Source: Acholeplasmataceae bacterium
GTDB taxonomy: Bacteria; Bacillota_I; Bacilli_A; Acholeplasmatales; Acholeplasmataceae
Assembly: GCA_021108415.1 (NCBI GenBank)
Contig: JAIOQX010000006.1
Location: 62,001 to 126,000 of the forward strand
Reading direction: 5' to 3'
DNA length: 64,000 nucleotides
Shown: positions 1 through 8,086 of the stretch, piece by piece
Layout: each line of letters starts with the position of its first letter
Position numbering within the stretch: the first letter of the stretch is position 1
Translations under genes and position numbers: made by a program
Notes under the pieces: model-generated
Told to the model about the DNA's origin: nothing
Databases searched by the model: none
What the model saw: the letters and a program-made list of their open reading frames with translations, nothing else

Positions 1-100
1 ACCTGTATTTCTCTTCAAAAGCCGATAAATGCTTATATAAGACATTTCTAATACCTTTCACATACTTAATTATTGATGAAATTATTTTATTCCGAGGCAT
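1..100 (-). CDS. Partial hypothetical protein, cut by window start
   Basis: An ATG at 98-100 preceded by a GGAAAG ribosome-binding site opens a minus-strand frame that stays open to base 1 (33 codons visible). The visible part begins MPRNKIISS and is rich in basic residues. It starts just downstream of the GIY-YIG gene, so it may be the last part of the same small cluster. No domain can be recognised from so short a piece, and it could still be a chance frame. Confidence 0.35.
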   Translation of the reverse strand, partial: MPRNKIISSIIKYVKGIRNVLYKHLSAFEEKYR

Positions 101-124
101 TTTCTTTCCAACTTTTAAAAGTTA

Positions 125-862
125 CTAATGTAAATTTGATACTTTTTTAATTGCAATCTTATTTTTTTTAATGTTTCCTTCCATCGTATAAAGTCCATAA
201 TAGCCTTGATACACCCAAATAGCTGTATTATTTTCATTCCCATCAATATTTGTGTTCATTTTAAACCCATTTTCAAGCACATACATGTAGATTTCATGTA
301 ATTGGACAGGATTTAAATCAGTTCCATCTTCATATACAATATCTATAGATGGTTTTTCGATTTGAGCAATTTTTTCACGGAACTTACCTTTTATAATTGC
401 TTCTTTGAATCCACCATTCATCTTGCCGCCCCAAGTTCTATTGCACATGAATTTCTCAGGAATTGTATTAATATATTTGTCTTCATAAAAATATGTTGAT
501 TTAGTATTTAATATATAAATTCGTGTTGTATCTAATGGTCTAAAACTAGCAATTGACATTATAGAATTTTCAACATATCCAAATATCAATCTATCAAAAG
601 ATTTTCTCTTATGCCAGTGTTTATATATTCTTTTGAAAATATCATCAGACGTTCCTATATATGCTTGAGAATATTCATCTAGAACTAGCATATAATAGCC
701 CGGTACTTCTTTAAAATCATTCAATTTTTTCACTTCTTCAAATCTAGGATTTCTTACTAAAAAACTATCTATACACTCATTAAATTCTTTTTTATTAAGT
801 GATTCGAAATATTTCATGTTTATATCGTAGTTAATCAAGGCATAAACAGCTTGTTTCCTCAT
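125..862 (-). CDS. GIY-YIG nuclease-domain protein
   Basis: A 245-residue protein with a GIY-YIG-type catalytic core. GYY is at residues 55-57 and YIG at 68-70, followed by the expected arginine (R78) in FKRIYKHW. A candidate metal-binding glutamate (E127) lies in YEDKYIN. The family cuts DNA by hydrolysis with a single metal ion and occurs in repair enzymes, homing endonucleases and restriction enzymes. The flanking N-terminal (1-50) and C-terminal (about 165-245) parts are not recognised and would set the substrate. It is the fourth of five nuclease- or DUF-type genes in a minus-strand run at the window edge. It starts 5 bases after a 39-codon small gene, which suggests co-translation. Family assignment is fairly secure from the motif spacing; substrate and role are unknown. 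Confidence 0.8.
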   Translation of the reverse strand: MRKQAVYALINYDINMKYFESLNKKEFNECIDSFLVRNPRFEEVKKLNDFKEVPGYYMLVLDEYSQAYIGTSDDIFKRIYKHWHKRKSFDRLIFGYVENSIMSIASFRPLDTTRIYILNTKSTYFYEDKYINTIPEKFMCNRTWGGKMNGGFKEAIIKGKFREKIAQIEKPSIDIVYEDGTDLNPVQLHEIYMYVLENGFKMNTNIDGNENNTAIWVYQGYYGLYTMEGNIKKNKIAIKKVSNLH

Positions 863-867
863 CCAGT

Positions 868-987
868 CTAAATGGTATCTTCCCCGGTACGAAAACTGTT
901 TACACTATTCATAACAACATAATTTTCTCTGGTTAATTTTAACCCATTTTTTGTTTCTCGTATATTTAATCCAAAATGCTTAATCAT
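868..987 (-). CDS. Small hypothetical protein (39 aa)
   Basis: A short minus-strand frame (starts MIKHFGLN, ends GEDTI) begins at an ATG preceded by a good ribosome-binding site (GGTGAGG, 6 bases upstream) and stops 5 bases before the GIY-YIG gene. The strong Shine-Dalgarno and tight spacing are the reasons for calling it. The sequence is polar with no membrane segment or cysteine motif and I do not recognise it. It may be a leader peptide, a small partner of the GIY-YIG protein, or the remnant of a longer gene. Confidence 0.4.
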   Translation of the reverse strand: MIKHFGLNIRETKNGLKLTRENYVVMNSVNSFRTGEDTI

Positions 988-1029
988 ATTTTCCTCACCC
1001 TTTAACCTTTAGTTTGTTGCTTTTAATTA

Positions 1030-1557
1030 CTATTTAACTTCATTTTCTATCTCATATATTTTTAACATTGATTTATTAACTGAAATATATAAAGGATGTT
1101 TAGGATTGCCTGATAAATTAGTATCAAAACACAGCCAATCATTTCCGTATTCTTTAGACATATCAAATATTTCTCTTAAACACTCTATCAAATACGATCT
1201 AATTGTTATAATATTGCCCCATGCAGCAACAACGGGTTGATTTGGATACTTCTCTAAAACCTTCTTTATTTCAACTAGGTTCCTTTTATGAATCAAAAAA
1301 CTCAATTCTTTATCCAAACCTTTTGGGTTTGTTGCTCTTTGTGGATAAATATTTAGCATAATCCAACCATCAAAACTATGATGAATCATCATTTTCTTTA
1401 TTTTAGTTAAAGTTTTATCTAGGTTATTAGGTTCAGCTGTGCTGGGATTTACTCCAAAAACTATAAGTGGATTGCTTCCTTTTTCACCTAACACATACCT
1501 TGAACTATTGTTATCTTCATTTACATATATCCAATTAGTTTTTTCACTGACATTCAC
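1030..1557 (-). CDS. DUF1643 family protein
   Basis: A 175-residue soluble protein with the hallmark of DUF1643: a short N-terminal strand, then VFGVNPSTA at about 33-41 followed by a conserved Asp/Lys/Thr segment (LDKTLTKIK), a central WIMLNIYPQRAT and a later VVAAWGN. The family has no established biochemical function. It is common in mobile and phage-derived regions and near restriction genes. Here it sits between a small gene upstream of a GIY-YIG nuclease and a degenerate RNase III-domain gene, all in one direction but with gaps of about 40-100 bases, so they are neighbours rather than a tightly overlapping operon. The start ATG follows a GGTGAT site. Family call is confident; function is unknown. 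Confidence 0.82.
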   Translation of the reverse strand: MNVSEKTNWIYVNEDNNSSRYVLGEKGSNPLIVFGVNPSTAEPNNLDKTLTKIKKMMIHHSFDGWIMLNIYPQRATNPKGLDKELSFLIHKRNLVEIKKVLEKYPNQPVVAAWGNIITIRSYLIECLREIFDMSKEYGNDWLCFDTNLSGNPKHPLYISVNKSMLKIYEIENEVK

Positions 1558-1658
1558 ATAATCACCAAATCTTTCATATAGTTTTTTATTGTTTAGTTGA
1601 CATAAATTTCAAGATAACTTTATCTAGTGCTCTAATATTGTAATTAAGATAGTAAGAT

Positions 1659-2132
1659 TTAATTATCTGTTAAAAGAATTTCTGTTTTATCAACAAGATT
1701 TATTCTTTCTGCAAATAGTGTTGCTTTATCTATTCCTTCACTTAGATATATAGCACCTATAATAGCTTCAATTGATGTTGCTAGTTTTTTAGTTCCATCC
1801 AAATCTGTATTTTTGCTAAATAGAAAGTCTTTTATCTCAAATCTAGCACCTATCATTTCCAGGTGTTTATTTGTCTCTATTTTTTGAAATTCATTAGTTA
1901 TATCCATTTTTGATATGTGAGGATTATTCTTATATGCTTTGGAAGTAAGAATCAATTTAATGATATGGTCTCCAACAACAGCCAATGAATCTTGACTTAT
2001 TAGTTCGTTTTCATTTGCATATGCTGAACAAGTGATTGCTATTTCAGCATAATCACTTCTAATTTTATATCCTATAAATTTAAATAGTTTTTCTAATTTA
2101 TCTTCTTTATCTTTTATTTTATTATCAACCAT
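1659..2132 (-). CDS. Ribonuclease III-domain protein, variant active site
   Basis: A 157-residue protein consisting of one RNase III endonuclease domain and no double-stranded RNA-binding domain (the housekeeping enzyme is usually about 220-240 residues). The first signature aligns as DSLAVVGD (48-55), where the normal form is ERLEFLGD. The second is TSIEAIIGAIYL (119-130), normally DxFEAxIGAxYL. Of the four metal-binding carboxylates, D55 and E122 are kept, while the usual second Glu is A51 and the usual Asp is T119. The enzyme is therefore either impaired, dependent on a partner, or only a binding module. Its neighbours are DUF1643 and NERD genes, so it looks like an accessory copy. The ribosome-binding site is weak. 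Confidence 0.78.
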   Translation of the reverse strand: MVDNKIKDKEDKLEKLFKFIGYKIRSDYAEIAITCSAYANENELISQDSLAVVGDHIIKLILTSKAYKNNPHISKMDITNEFQKIETNKHLEMIGARFEIKDFLFSKNTDLDGTKKLATSIEAIIGAIYLSEGIDKATLFAERINLVDKTEILLTDN

Positions 2133-2219
2133 ATTTAGTCATCTACTTTCAAATGTGGAATTTCTATAATGATGATCTTATTTATTGATTTTATTGATTA
2201 ATGATTCTTTTCAACATTT

Positions 2220-3056
2220 CTACACACTGTTAATTTTATCGTTCTGGATTCTATTAATATGATTTTGTTCTCTTTCATCTGTTTTTTGAGTAAATTCTAT
2301 TAAATTTTTATAAATATTTTCTATTTCATATTTCTCTAATCTAGTACCAAATCTTTTTGCTAGTTTGTTCATTGAAAACATCAAGTTTCGTATTTGGCAA
2401 ACTTGAGTATAATAAGGTACATCTTTAAATGATTCTACGATACCTAAATCCCCAAAAACAACGATGCTTCGAAATATATCATTCTTTAATCCAAGTATGT
2501 TTTTTAAATGCATAAAATGCATTGTATTTTGATTTATTGGATTTATTATATCGAATGACTTACCACCTGGATGCTGTACTATCATTTTATCTTGTTTCCA
2601 TGTTCCAAATATTTTTCCTGTAATATTTTTAGCTTCAATAACAAAAATACCTTGTTCTGAGATAACTATTAAATCTATTTCAGAATCGTTACCATCTGAT
2701 TTTGGAATATATGCGTTTCTAATGATTCTTGCTGTAGGCATTTTATCTTTTATTTCAGCTTCTATTCTACTTTCAAGAAATACTTGCTTTGATTTATTAA
2801 AAATAGATTTAGTGACTTCTCCCATCATCTCTTCAGCTTCTAATTCCTTTTGTATTTTTTCATCCAAATTTTTATTGAAATCAATACGTAATTTTATTGT
2901 CAACAGTATAAATATAAAATTTAATGAACCTATTACAAAAAATGATATCCCTATAGGGGTTGAGTCTTTAATTGCTGGAAAACCTCCTAGAAAGAATACT
3001 AGCACATTAAAATAAATGATTATATCTATTAATTTGAAAATTCTTTGCTTTTTCAT
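2220..3056 (-). CDS. Membrane-anchored NERD (nuclease-related) domain protein
   Basis: A 278-residue protein with two hydrophobic segments at the N-terminus (about 9-27 and 33-54), a charged linker, and a NERD domain from about 98 to 215. The NERD core is visible as GNDSEIDLIVI followed by IFVIEAKNI, the Asp and Glu-x-Lys arrangement of the PD-(D/E)xK nuclease fold. NERD proteins are thought to bind or cut nucleic acids and occur in many bacteria, often on plasmids or in accessory regions; their physiological role is mostly unproved. The C-terminal tail (about 240-278) is polar and charged. The gene is the furthest upstream of the accessory cluster and has a good site (AAAGGATGG) before its ATG. 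Confidence 0.83.
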   Translation of the reverse strand: MKKQRIFKLIDIIIYFNVLVFFLGGFPAIKDSTPIGISFFVIGSLNFIFILLTIKLRIDFNKNLDEKIQKELEAEEMMGEVTKSIFNKSKQVFLESRIEAEIKDKMPTARIIRNAYIPKSDGNDSEIDLIVISEQGIFVIEAKNITGKIFGTWKQDKMIVQHPGGKSFDIINPINQNTMHFMHLKNILGLKNDIFRSIVVFGDLGIVESFKDVPYYTQVCQIRNLMFSMNKLAKRFGTRLEKYEIENIYKNLIEFTQKTDEREQNHINRIQNDKINSV

Positions 3057-3278
3057 AAATCCATCCTTTGATATTATGAATATACTTTATTTAGTACATT
3101 TTATCAAAAATATATTTCATTTCTACTTCATTGTCCATATTGCTCCATTTTCTACACTTAAATTGTTGATAAAAATCTAATTAAAAAACATTTTTTGATT
3201 AGATTCTATAAAAAGTGTGTCAAAACAGCTTAAAAACATGTTAACAACGCATTTTTCGAGTTTAAAAATCTCATATGC

Positions 3279-3352
3279 TATAATACTTTTGGAATGCATA
3301 AAAACACACCTATTTGCTCAACTAGGTATACTCCATTTTATGCATTCCTTTT
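3279..3352 (+). repeat. Perfect 13-bp inverted repeat behind a -10-like box; possible small RNA terminator or mini-element
   Basis: GGAATGCATAAAA at 3291-3303 is exactly repeated in inverse orientation at 3336-3348, with 32 bases between. A TATAAT box lies just upstream at 3279-3284, but no good -35 is at 17 bases. The downstream arm is followed on the plus strand by TTTT. It could therefore be a very short plus-strand RNA ending in its own terminator. Alternatively it is a miniature mobile element: TTTT occurs on both sides like a target duplication. On the minus strand no T-run follows, so it is a poor terminator for the gene ending at 3355. Confidence 0.4.
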
Positions 3353-3354
3353 AT

Positions 3355-4068
3355 TTAATTTATTTCAACTATTAATTCTTGTTCCAATCCATTACCTGAT
3401 ATCATACCCGTATTCTCATCAATCCAAGTCCATTCAAATTGATCCCCATTTCCAACAAAACAGGACTCACAACTCCAAGTATATATTCGTTTACTAGAAA
3501 ACAACGCATTTTCTTTAAGATATAAACTATGATTTGATCCAAATATCATATCTTGTTCTACCAACACAAACTCAACATCTGCATCATCAAATTTAACAAT
3601 AGAAACATTTTGCAATGAAAGACCTACAAAAATACCATGAACAAACATTATTGATACGACAATGAAGCTTGTTACTATAGTAACTAGTATTTGATCTTTA
3701 AACACATAATGTGCACTTACTTTTAAAAAGACTCTTAAAATCAATGGATAAATCAAAAATGCATAAATAATAAATCGATACGAAAAATATAAAATAAATT
3801 TCCTTCCAAAAATTATTTCTACTAAAAATATAAGAAATAATACACTAAATACGATAATCACATATATCTTTAACACTTTAATAATTATCTCTTTAATATG
3901 ATCTGATACATACAACAATGAAAATAAGAAAATAACTGCTTCAACTAAATATAGCAAAACAGCAGAGGTTATCACACTAACCTCTGCTTGGCCATCAAAT
4001 ACTTTAAAAGTAAAAACAGTCATTAAAGTCAAAAATATTATATTTAAAACAATCATAACTCTCTTCAT
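3355..4068 (-). CDS. Hypothetical multi-pass membrane protein
   Basis: A 237-residue protein with about six hydrophobic segments in residues 1-165, followed by an extracytoplasmic-looking C-terminal tail containing a CESC pair and several tryptophans. No family is recognised. A strong ribosome-binding site (AGGGGGATC) precedes the ATG. It is separated from the gene upstream by only about 36 bases, so it is probably co-transcribed with the membrane-anchored GNAT gene. The CESC motif could hold a disulfide or metal, which is inference only. Confidence 0.68.
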   Translation of the reverse strand: MKRVMIVLNIIFLTLMTVFTFKVFDGQAEVSVITSAVLLYLVEAVIFLFSLLYVSDHIKEIIIKVLKIYVIIVFSVLFLIFLVEIIFGRKFILYFSYRFIIYAFLIYPLILRVFLKVSAHYVFKDQILVTIVTSFIVVSIMFVHGIFVGLSLQNVSIVKFDDADVEFVLVEQDMIFGSNHSLYLKENALFSSKRIYTWSCESCFVGNGDQFEWTWIDENTGMISGNGLEQELIVEIN

Positions 4069-4104
4069 AAAAAGATCCCCCTTGATGTTTAAATACTTAA
4101 TGTC

Positions 4105-5325
4105 TTATATAAACTTAGCATATATAAGTCTAATAGCCCCTGCATATTTCTTAACAGTTCTCTTATATGTAAATCCAGTTTTAAAAGTATTTTTTACACT
4201 AGCCACATTATATGGAGAAACTGTAGTAAATAGGAGTTTTGCTCCTTTTTCTTTAGCAATTTTTTCTAAATACTTATTCATATGATACTGTAAATGATGT
4301 CCTTGATGATCTTCATCAATAACAACTAATTTGATATGCATGATATGTTGATCATCAATTTCAAAAATTGCTTTTTCTTTATTTGGATCTAATTCATTTT
4401 TAATACTTTCATTTACATCAACATTAGGATCATATAAAATACCAAAGCCAACAATCTTATCCTTACACTTAATCGCAATTGTCACATGAGGATCTGATAA
4501 ACAACTTTTTAACATATCTTTAGTGTTTGCTCTTAACATACCTGTTTTTATCTGATCAGATGCTATAACAGCTTTCTTTTGAATGTTATAAATATCATTA
4601 AAAGAAGATTCGTCTTCTAGTTTAACAAATTCATATCCTAAATTAGGATCTAAATCAGGAATGCTAACTTCATCTTTAATTTTCTTTTGTTCTTTTTCAT
4701 TAAATACTTCTAAATACTTTTTAAAATCAGAGCGATATATTAAATGATAACTTTCAGTAAAATAATTTTCATTGATATTATTTTTATGACGATAATCTAG
4801 CCACATCCGTTCAAGTCTAAAAATGTTTTTAAAATTTTTAGGACTAATCGCTAACTTTCTTCTTTGCATATAAGGATTATGTACTGCAAGAAAGAAACGA
4901 TAAGCAAAAAGGTCATCTAACAATTTCATATCAATAACTTTTCTGCGTAAAAGAATATAAAATGTTTCAAACAAAGTTAGATAATTAGATATATCACAAT
5001 TTGATATTTCTTTTTCATAGTCAGGTTCGTTTTCCATATCATAGACACTTAACAAGTTATAAACCACTTTATAGTCTGGATTGGTGATAAATAAACTATT
5101 TAGATGGATTAAAAACTCTGCTTCATTCAATTTTTTTGATTTATTGATTTCATAGATTAATGATACAGCAGCAATGATTGCTGCAATCATTGCATCATTT
5201 ATTCTGTAGTCAAAGAAATGATTAATAAGCCAAGCAGATAAGATAACAAATCCAGCAATCAAAATAATCGTTAAAAAAATACCAATTCTTCTTAATTTTT
5301 TTAATTGTAACAATGGTTTCAACAT
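4105..5325 (-). CDS. Membrane-anchored GNAT-family acetyltransferase
   Basis: A 406-residue protein. The N-terminus has two membrane segments (about 15-33 and 43-62). A middle region of about 150 residues is not recognised. The C-terminal 170 residues look like a GNAT domain: a strand with KIVGFGILYDP, the strand MHIKLVVIDEDHQGHHLQYHM that carries the acetyl-CoA pyrophosphate-binding loop, and a later SPYNVASVKNTFKTGF, the usual N-x-x-S-x-x-x-F-x-x-x-GF ending. GNAT enzymes transfer an acyl group from acyl-CoA to an amine; the acceptor here is unknown. A GTG six bases further upstream lies inside the AAGGGTG ribosome-binding site, so the ATG at 5325 is chosen. The reach of the enzyme is probably the inner face of the membrane. 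Confidence 0.72.
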   Translation of the reverse strand: MLKPLLQLKKLRRIGIFLTIILIAGFVILSAWLINHFFDYRINDAMIAAIIAAVSLIYEINKSKKLNEAEFLIHLNSLFITNPDYKVVYNLLSVYDMENEPDYEKEISNCDISNYLTLFETFYILLRRKVIDMKLLDDLFAYRFFLAVHNPYMQRRKLAISPKNFKNIFRLERMWLDYRHKNNINENYFTESYHLIYRSDFKKYLEVFNEKEQKKIKDEVSIPDLDPNLGYEFVKLEDESSFNDIYNIQKKAVIASDQIKTGMLRANTKDMLKSCLSDPHVTIAIKCKDKIVGFGILYDPNVDVNESIKNELDPNKEKAIFEIDDQHIMHIKLVVIDEDHQGHHLQYHMNKYLEKIAKEKGAKLLFTTVSPYNVASVKNTFKTGFTYKRTVKKYAGAIRLIYAKFI

Positions 5326-5448
5326 ACACACACCCTTTTTAATTTTTATTGTTTCATGAATGATTCCATGATTATACCCAAATTGAAAAATTAAATCTAT
5401 TTATGTTCCTACAATATACTTATAACTTAAAAAGTATATTTTATCCAC

Positions 5449-5507
5449 AAAAAAAGCCCCCTTGGTGTTTACATGATTATATTTTATCATGTAACGAATA
5501 AGAGGGC
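5449..5507 (-). terminator. Rho-independent terminator of the efflux operon
   Basis: GCCCCCTT (5456-5463) pairs with AAGAGGGC (5500-5507) with one mismatch, and an inner ACATGAT/ATCATGT stem extends the hairpin. Reading the minus strand, the stem is followed by a run of seven T, as expected for the end of the transcript coming from 5536. Confidence 0.82.
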
Positions 5508-5535
5508 AATCTTTTATAAAAATTTTAAAATACGA

Positions 5536-6144
5536 TTACTTACTAGTGTTCTTCTTAATTAAAAACTTCTTAACCTCATAATGTGCTTTTAAAACAAAGT
5601 ATCCAATAAATAAAACTAGATATAAGACTAGATTAATCATTAATGTATAATTTAATATTAAGTGAATAAACAATAAGATATAAATGATATATGCAATTGA
5701 TTGTAATGTCTTCCATGCTTTTTGTGTCATCTTTCTTCTAACGATAACGAAAGATGTAACAAACAATGGAATCATTAATACAAATACAATTAATCCATAC
5801 CAATCTAGAAATCTTAATCCATCAAGCCATTGAACAATTCTTAACAATGCATGTGGAGATATAAAGATAAACCCTAGAATAGAATATTCTCTTCTAACTC
5901 CTACAAACTTTAATCTTAACTTATTCTTTTTAGGTAATGCTCCAGTTATCATAACGATATAAAAGAAACTTAACCCCAAAAACCCTTTAATAAATGGAAC
6001 CGCAATTGATTTATCTTTCATGATATACGCTAAAATAGAAATAACGATTGCACCTATATATATTTTTACATTGTGCTTTCTTATAAATGAACCTTGAAAA
6101 TATGCAAGTATAGTCAATACTACCAAAAATGCTGCTACGATCAT
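5536..6144 (-). CDS. Ferric reductase-like heme-binding membrane protein
   Basis: A 202-residue protein with about six membrane segments. It resembles the ferric reductase-like transmembrane domain (the MsrQ/YedZ side of the family): histidines occur in SPHALLRIVQW (about residue 98) and in LLFIHLILNY (about 160) on predicted helices, the pattern used to bind b-type heme. The usual MsrP reductase partner is not next to it. It is the last gene of the efflux operon: MMPL-N, MMPL-C, TetR, then this gene, 11 bases after the TetR gene, and it ends at the terminator at 5449-5507. Co-regulation by the TetR protein is therefore likely. A redox role is inferred from the family, not shown. Confidence 0.65.
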   Translation of the reverse strand: MIVAAFLVVLTILAYFQGSFIRKHNVKIYIGAIVISILAYIMKDKSIAVPFIKGFLGLSFFYIVMITGALPKKNKLRLKFVGVRREYSILGFIFISPHALLRIVQWLDGLRFLDWYGLIVFVLMIPLFVTSFVIVRRKMTQKAWKTLQSIAYIIYILLFIHLILNYTLMINLVLYLVLFIGYFVLKAHYEVKKFLIKKNTSK

Positions 6145-6155
6145 AAATTTTCTCC

Positions 6156-6710
6156 TTAAATGTTTAGTATGTTAATATAATTTTCTAAATATAATTCTTG
6201 TTGCTTTTGATCCAGCTTATGATATATGATATTTTCTTCTATAATCGCATATCTAAGCAATAATCCAACAACCAGTTGTGCAAAAGATTCTCTATGCATA
6301 TCAAGTTTATGCACTTTTGCATATCTAGAAATCTTTTGAATCACTTGATTTGATATGATCTTGGTAAACGCAAGATCATCTGGAAGTGTATGAGCCAATG
6401 TTTCACGAATCAGCATCTTAATTAAATCAATTTGAGTTGATATAACCAATAGTTTTTCATGCAACAATCTCTTAACAAATTCCTTAAAACTTAAAGACAT
6501 ATCAATCTCTAAATTTTCAATAATTGATTGTCCCATTGCTTGTTTAATCGTTTGAATAAACAAGTTATTCTTTGTCCCAAAATGACGAAATAAAGTCATC
6601 TCAGATACACCAGCTTGTTTTGATATGTCAAGGGTAGTTGCTGATATATACCCTTTATTAGAAAACACATCAAGACTTGCTTTCATGATTAACGCTTTTG
6701 TATCTTTCAA
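6156..6710 (-). CDS. TetR/AcrR-family transcriptional repressor
   Basis: A 184-residue protein with a TetR-type DNA-binding domain at residues 5-50: SNKGYISATTLDISKQAGVSEMTLFRHFGTKNN has the typical helix-turn-helix with MTLFRHF in the recognition helix. The C-terminal part would bind a ligand. The start is a TTG at 6710, because the helix before the HTH needs these residues and no ATG is available before it. The gene sits 17 bases downstream of the MMPL pump genes, so it very probably represses its own operon through the palindrome at 9523-9534 in front of the pump. The ligand is unknown; lipids or cationic drugs are common ligands for pump-linked members. Confidence 0.9.
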   Translation of the reverse strand: MKDTKALIMKASLDVFSNKGYISATTLDISKQAGVSEMTLFRHFGTKNNLFIQTIKQAMGQSIIENLEIDMSLSFKEFVKRLLHEKLLVISTQIDLIKMLIRETLAHTLPDDLAFTKIISNQVIQKISRYAKVHKLDMHRESFAQLVVGLLLRYAIIEENIIYHKLDQKQQELYLENYINILNI

Positions 6711-6727
6711 ATCCTCACCACTTTCTC

Positions 6728-8086
6728 TTATGAAGCTAGTGGCTCTACATCACTAATCTTCTTTTTATAATTAATTGCTAATACAGCGGGTAAAACAAAA
6801 ATCGTAGAGAGTAATGCTAATGATAAATTGACTAATGTCATTATACCAAAATTAGATAAAATGATGAAGTCAGAAAAGATTAATGCACTAAATCCACCCA
6901 TCGTCGTTAATGCTGAAACTAAGATTGGATTACTCATTTTTGATAAAGCAATTTTAATTGCCTCTGATCTGTCATTTGTTTTTAGTTTTTCTTCTTCAAA
7001 TCTTTCAGTAATCAAAATGGTAAACTCTGTACCTATTCCCATAATTAATGCTCCAAGTGTAGCTGTAAGTGGTGTATAGCTCATATTAAAGATTGCCATC
7101 ACTCCACCAGACCATCCAACTATTAGGATAATAGGGAGTAATGGGAGTAAAGCTCTATAAAATGATCTATAGATCACAAGTAAACTGATAAAGATTAAAA
7201 CTAGTCCGATGATTGTTATTTCATATCTACCAGAAGTTAATGCAATCATCATCTCACTATCAATGACTGATTGTCCTGTAATCACGACATCCATATCTTG
7301 AATACCAATCACATCATAAACCTCATCTATAAATATACTAAATCCTTCATCAGTCATTTCATTTATAGATATATTAATGATTGTTTTTGTATAATCATCA
7401 TTAATAAATAGTTTTCTTTGATCATTTGGTATATTAGCTAAAGTTGTTTGATTCATCAAAGCTGTATTTGTGATACCCATCTGATTGTATAATTTAATAA
7501 GTGAAGTCATTTCGATGATTTCATCATCAAATGACGCATTTAAACTACTCTCTATAGCTATGATAGCATCTAGATTATCAATAGTTAAAATAGAATCATC
7601 TGATAAAACAATTGCGATTTGTTCAGTTGAACCAATGATATCTCTTAATTCTCTAATATCTGCTAATCCTTGGCTATCTTGAGGCATAAAGTTTTCTAAG
7701 TTAGTTTCTGCTTCTGCTGATTGGTCTACATAAATACCTATGACTGCTAGAATAACAGCAACACCTAAGATGACATACTTCATCTTAATCACAAATCCAA
7801 CCATTTTATAAATGACCTTATTTGATTTAACTGCTTGCTTTTTTACTTTTTCTTCTTTAGGAAAATGTTGATTTCTAATATATAAAAATGGCAAGAAAAT
7901 CAAGACAGCAATAACAAATGCTGATACGATACCAATGGTTAACATCGATCCAAAATCATTAATCATCGGTACTTTTGATCGATATAGGCTCAATAGTCCT
8001 AAAGCAGTTGCAATCATTGCGATTAATACTGCAGGAACCATTTTCTTAACAGTTATTAAAAGAGCATTTTTATTTTTTTCATTCAT
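6728..8086 (-). CDS. RND/MMPL transporter, C-terminal part of a split gene
   Basis: A 452-residue product. It begins with what are the fifth and sixth helices of the first RND half (from about residue 12, KKMVPAVLIAM), then a second complete RND half: a membrane helix near 105-120, an extracytoplasmic loop (about 125-280), then a cluster of five helices carrying GIGTEFTILITERFEEE near 365-380, the family's helix-10 motif. The whole is what follows the upstream protein in a normal 900-plus-residue MMPL pump. The start ATG overlaps the stop of the upstream gene by one base (TAATG). Such pumps move lipids or hydrophobic compounds with proton coupling. Either the pump works as two coupled polypeptides, or a one-base frameshift divides one gene. 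Confidence 0.85.
   Translation of the reverse strand: MNEKNKNALLITVKKMVPAVLIAMIATALGLLSLYRSKVPMINDFGSMLTIGIVSAFVIAVLIFLPFLYIRNQHFPKEEKVKKQAVKSNKVIYKMVGFVIKMKYVILGVAVILAVIGIYVDQSAEAETNLENFMPQDSQGLADIRELRDIIGSTEQIAIVLSDDSILTIDNLDAIIAIESSLNASFDDEIIEMTSLIKLYNQMGITNTALMNQTTLANIPNDQRKLFINDDYTKTIINISINEMTDEGFSIFIDEVYDVIGIQDMDVVITGQSVIDSEMMIALTSGRYEITIIGLVLIFISLLVIYRSFYRALLPLLPIILIVGWSGGVMAIFNMSYTPLTATLGALIMGIGTEFTILITERFEEEKLKTNDRSEAIKIALSKMSNPILVSALTTMGGFSALIFSDFIILSNFGIMTLVNLSLALLSTIFVLPAVLAINYKKKISDVEPLAS

Noticed and set aside
2722-3015. 97-codon plus-strand frame
   Set aside because: Antisense shadow of the NERD gene, hydrophobic only because it mirrors the coding strand.
3294-3497. 67-codon plus-strand frame
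   Set aside because: It begins inside the inverted repeat and runs antisense through the membrane protein gene; no good ribosome site.
5413-5440. 9-bp inverted repeat AATATACTT/AAGTATATT
   Set aside because: Pure AT repeat, common by chance in this base composition, and no clear promoter around it.
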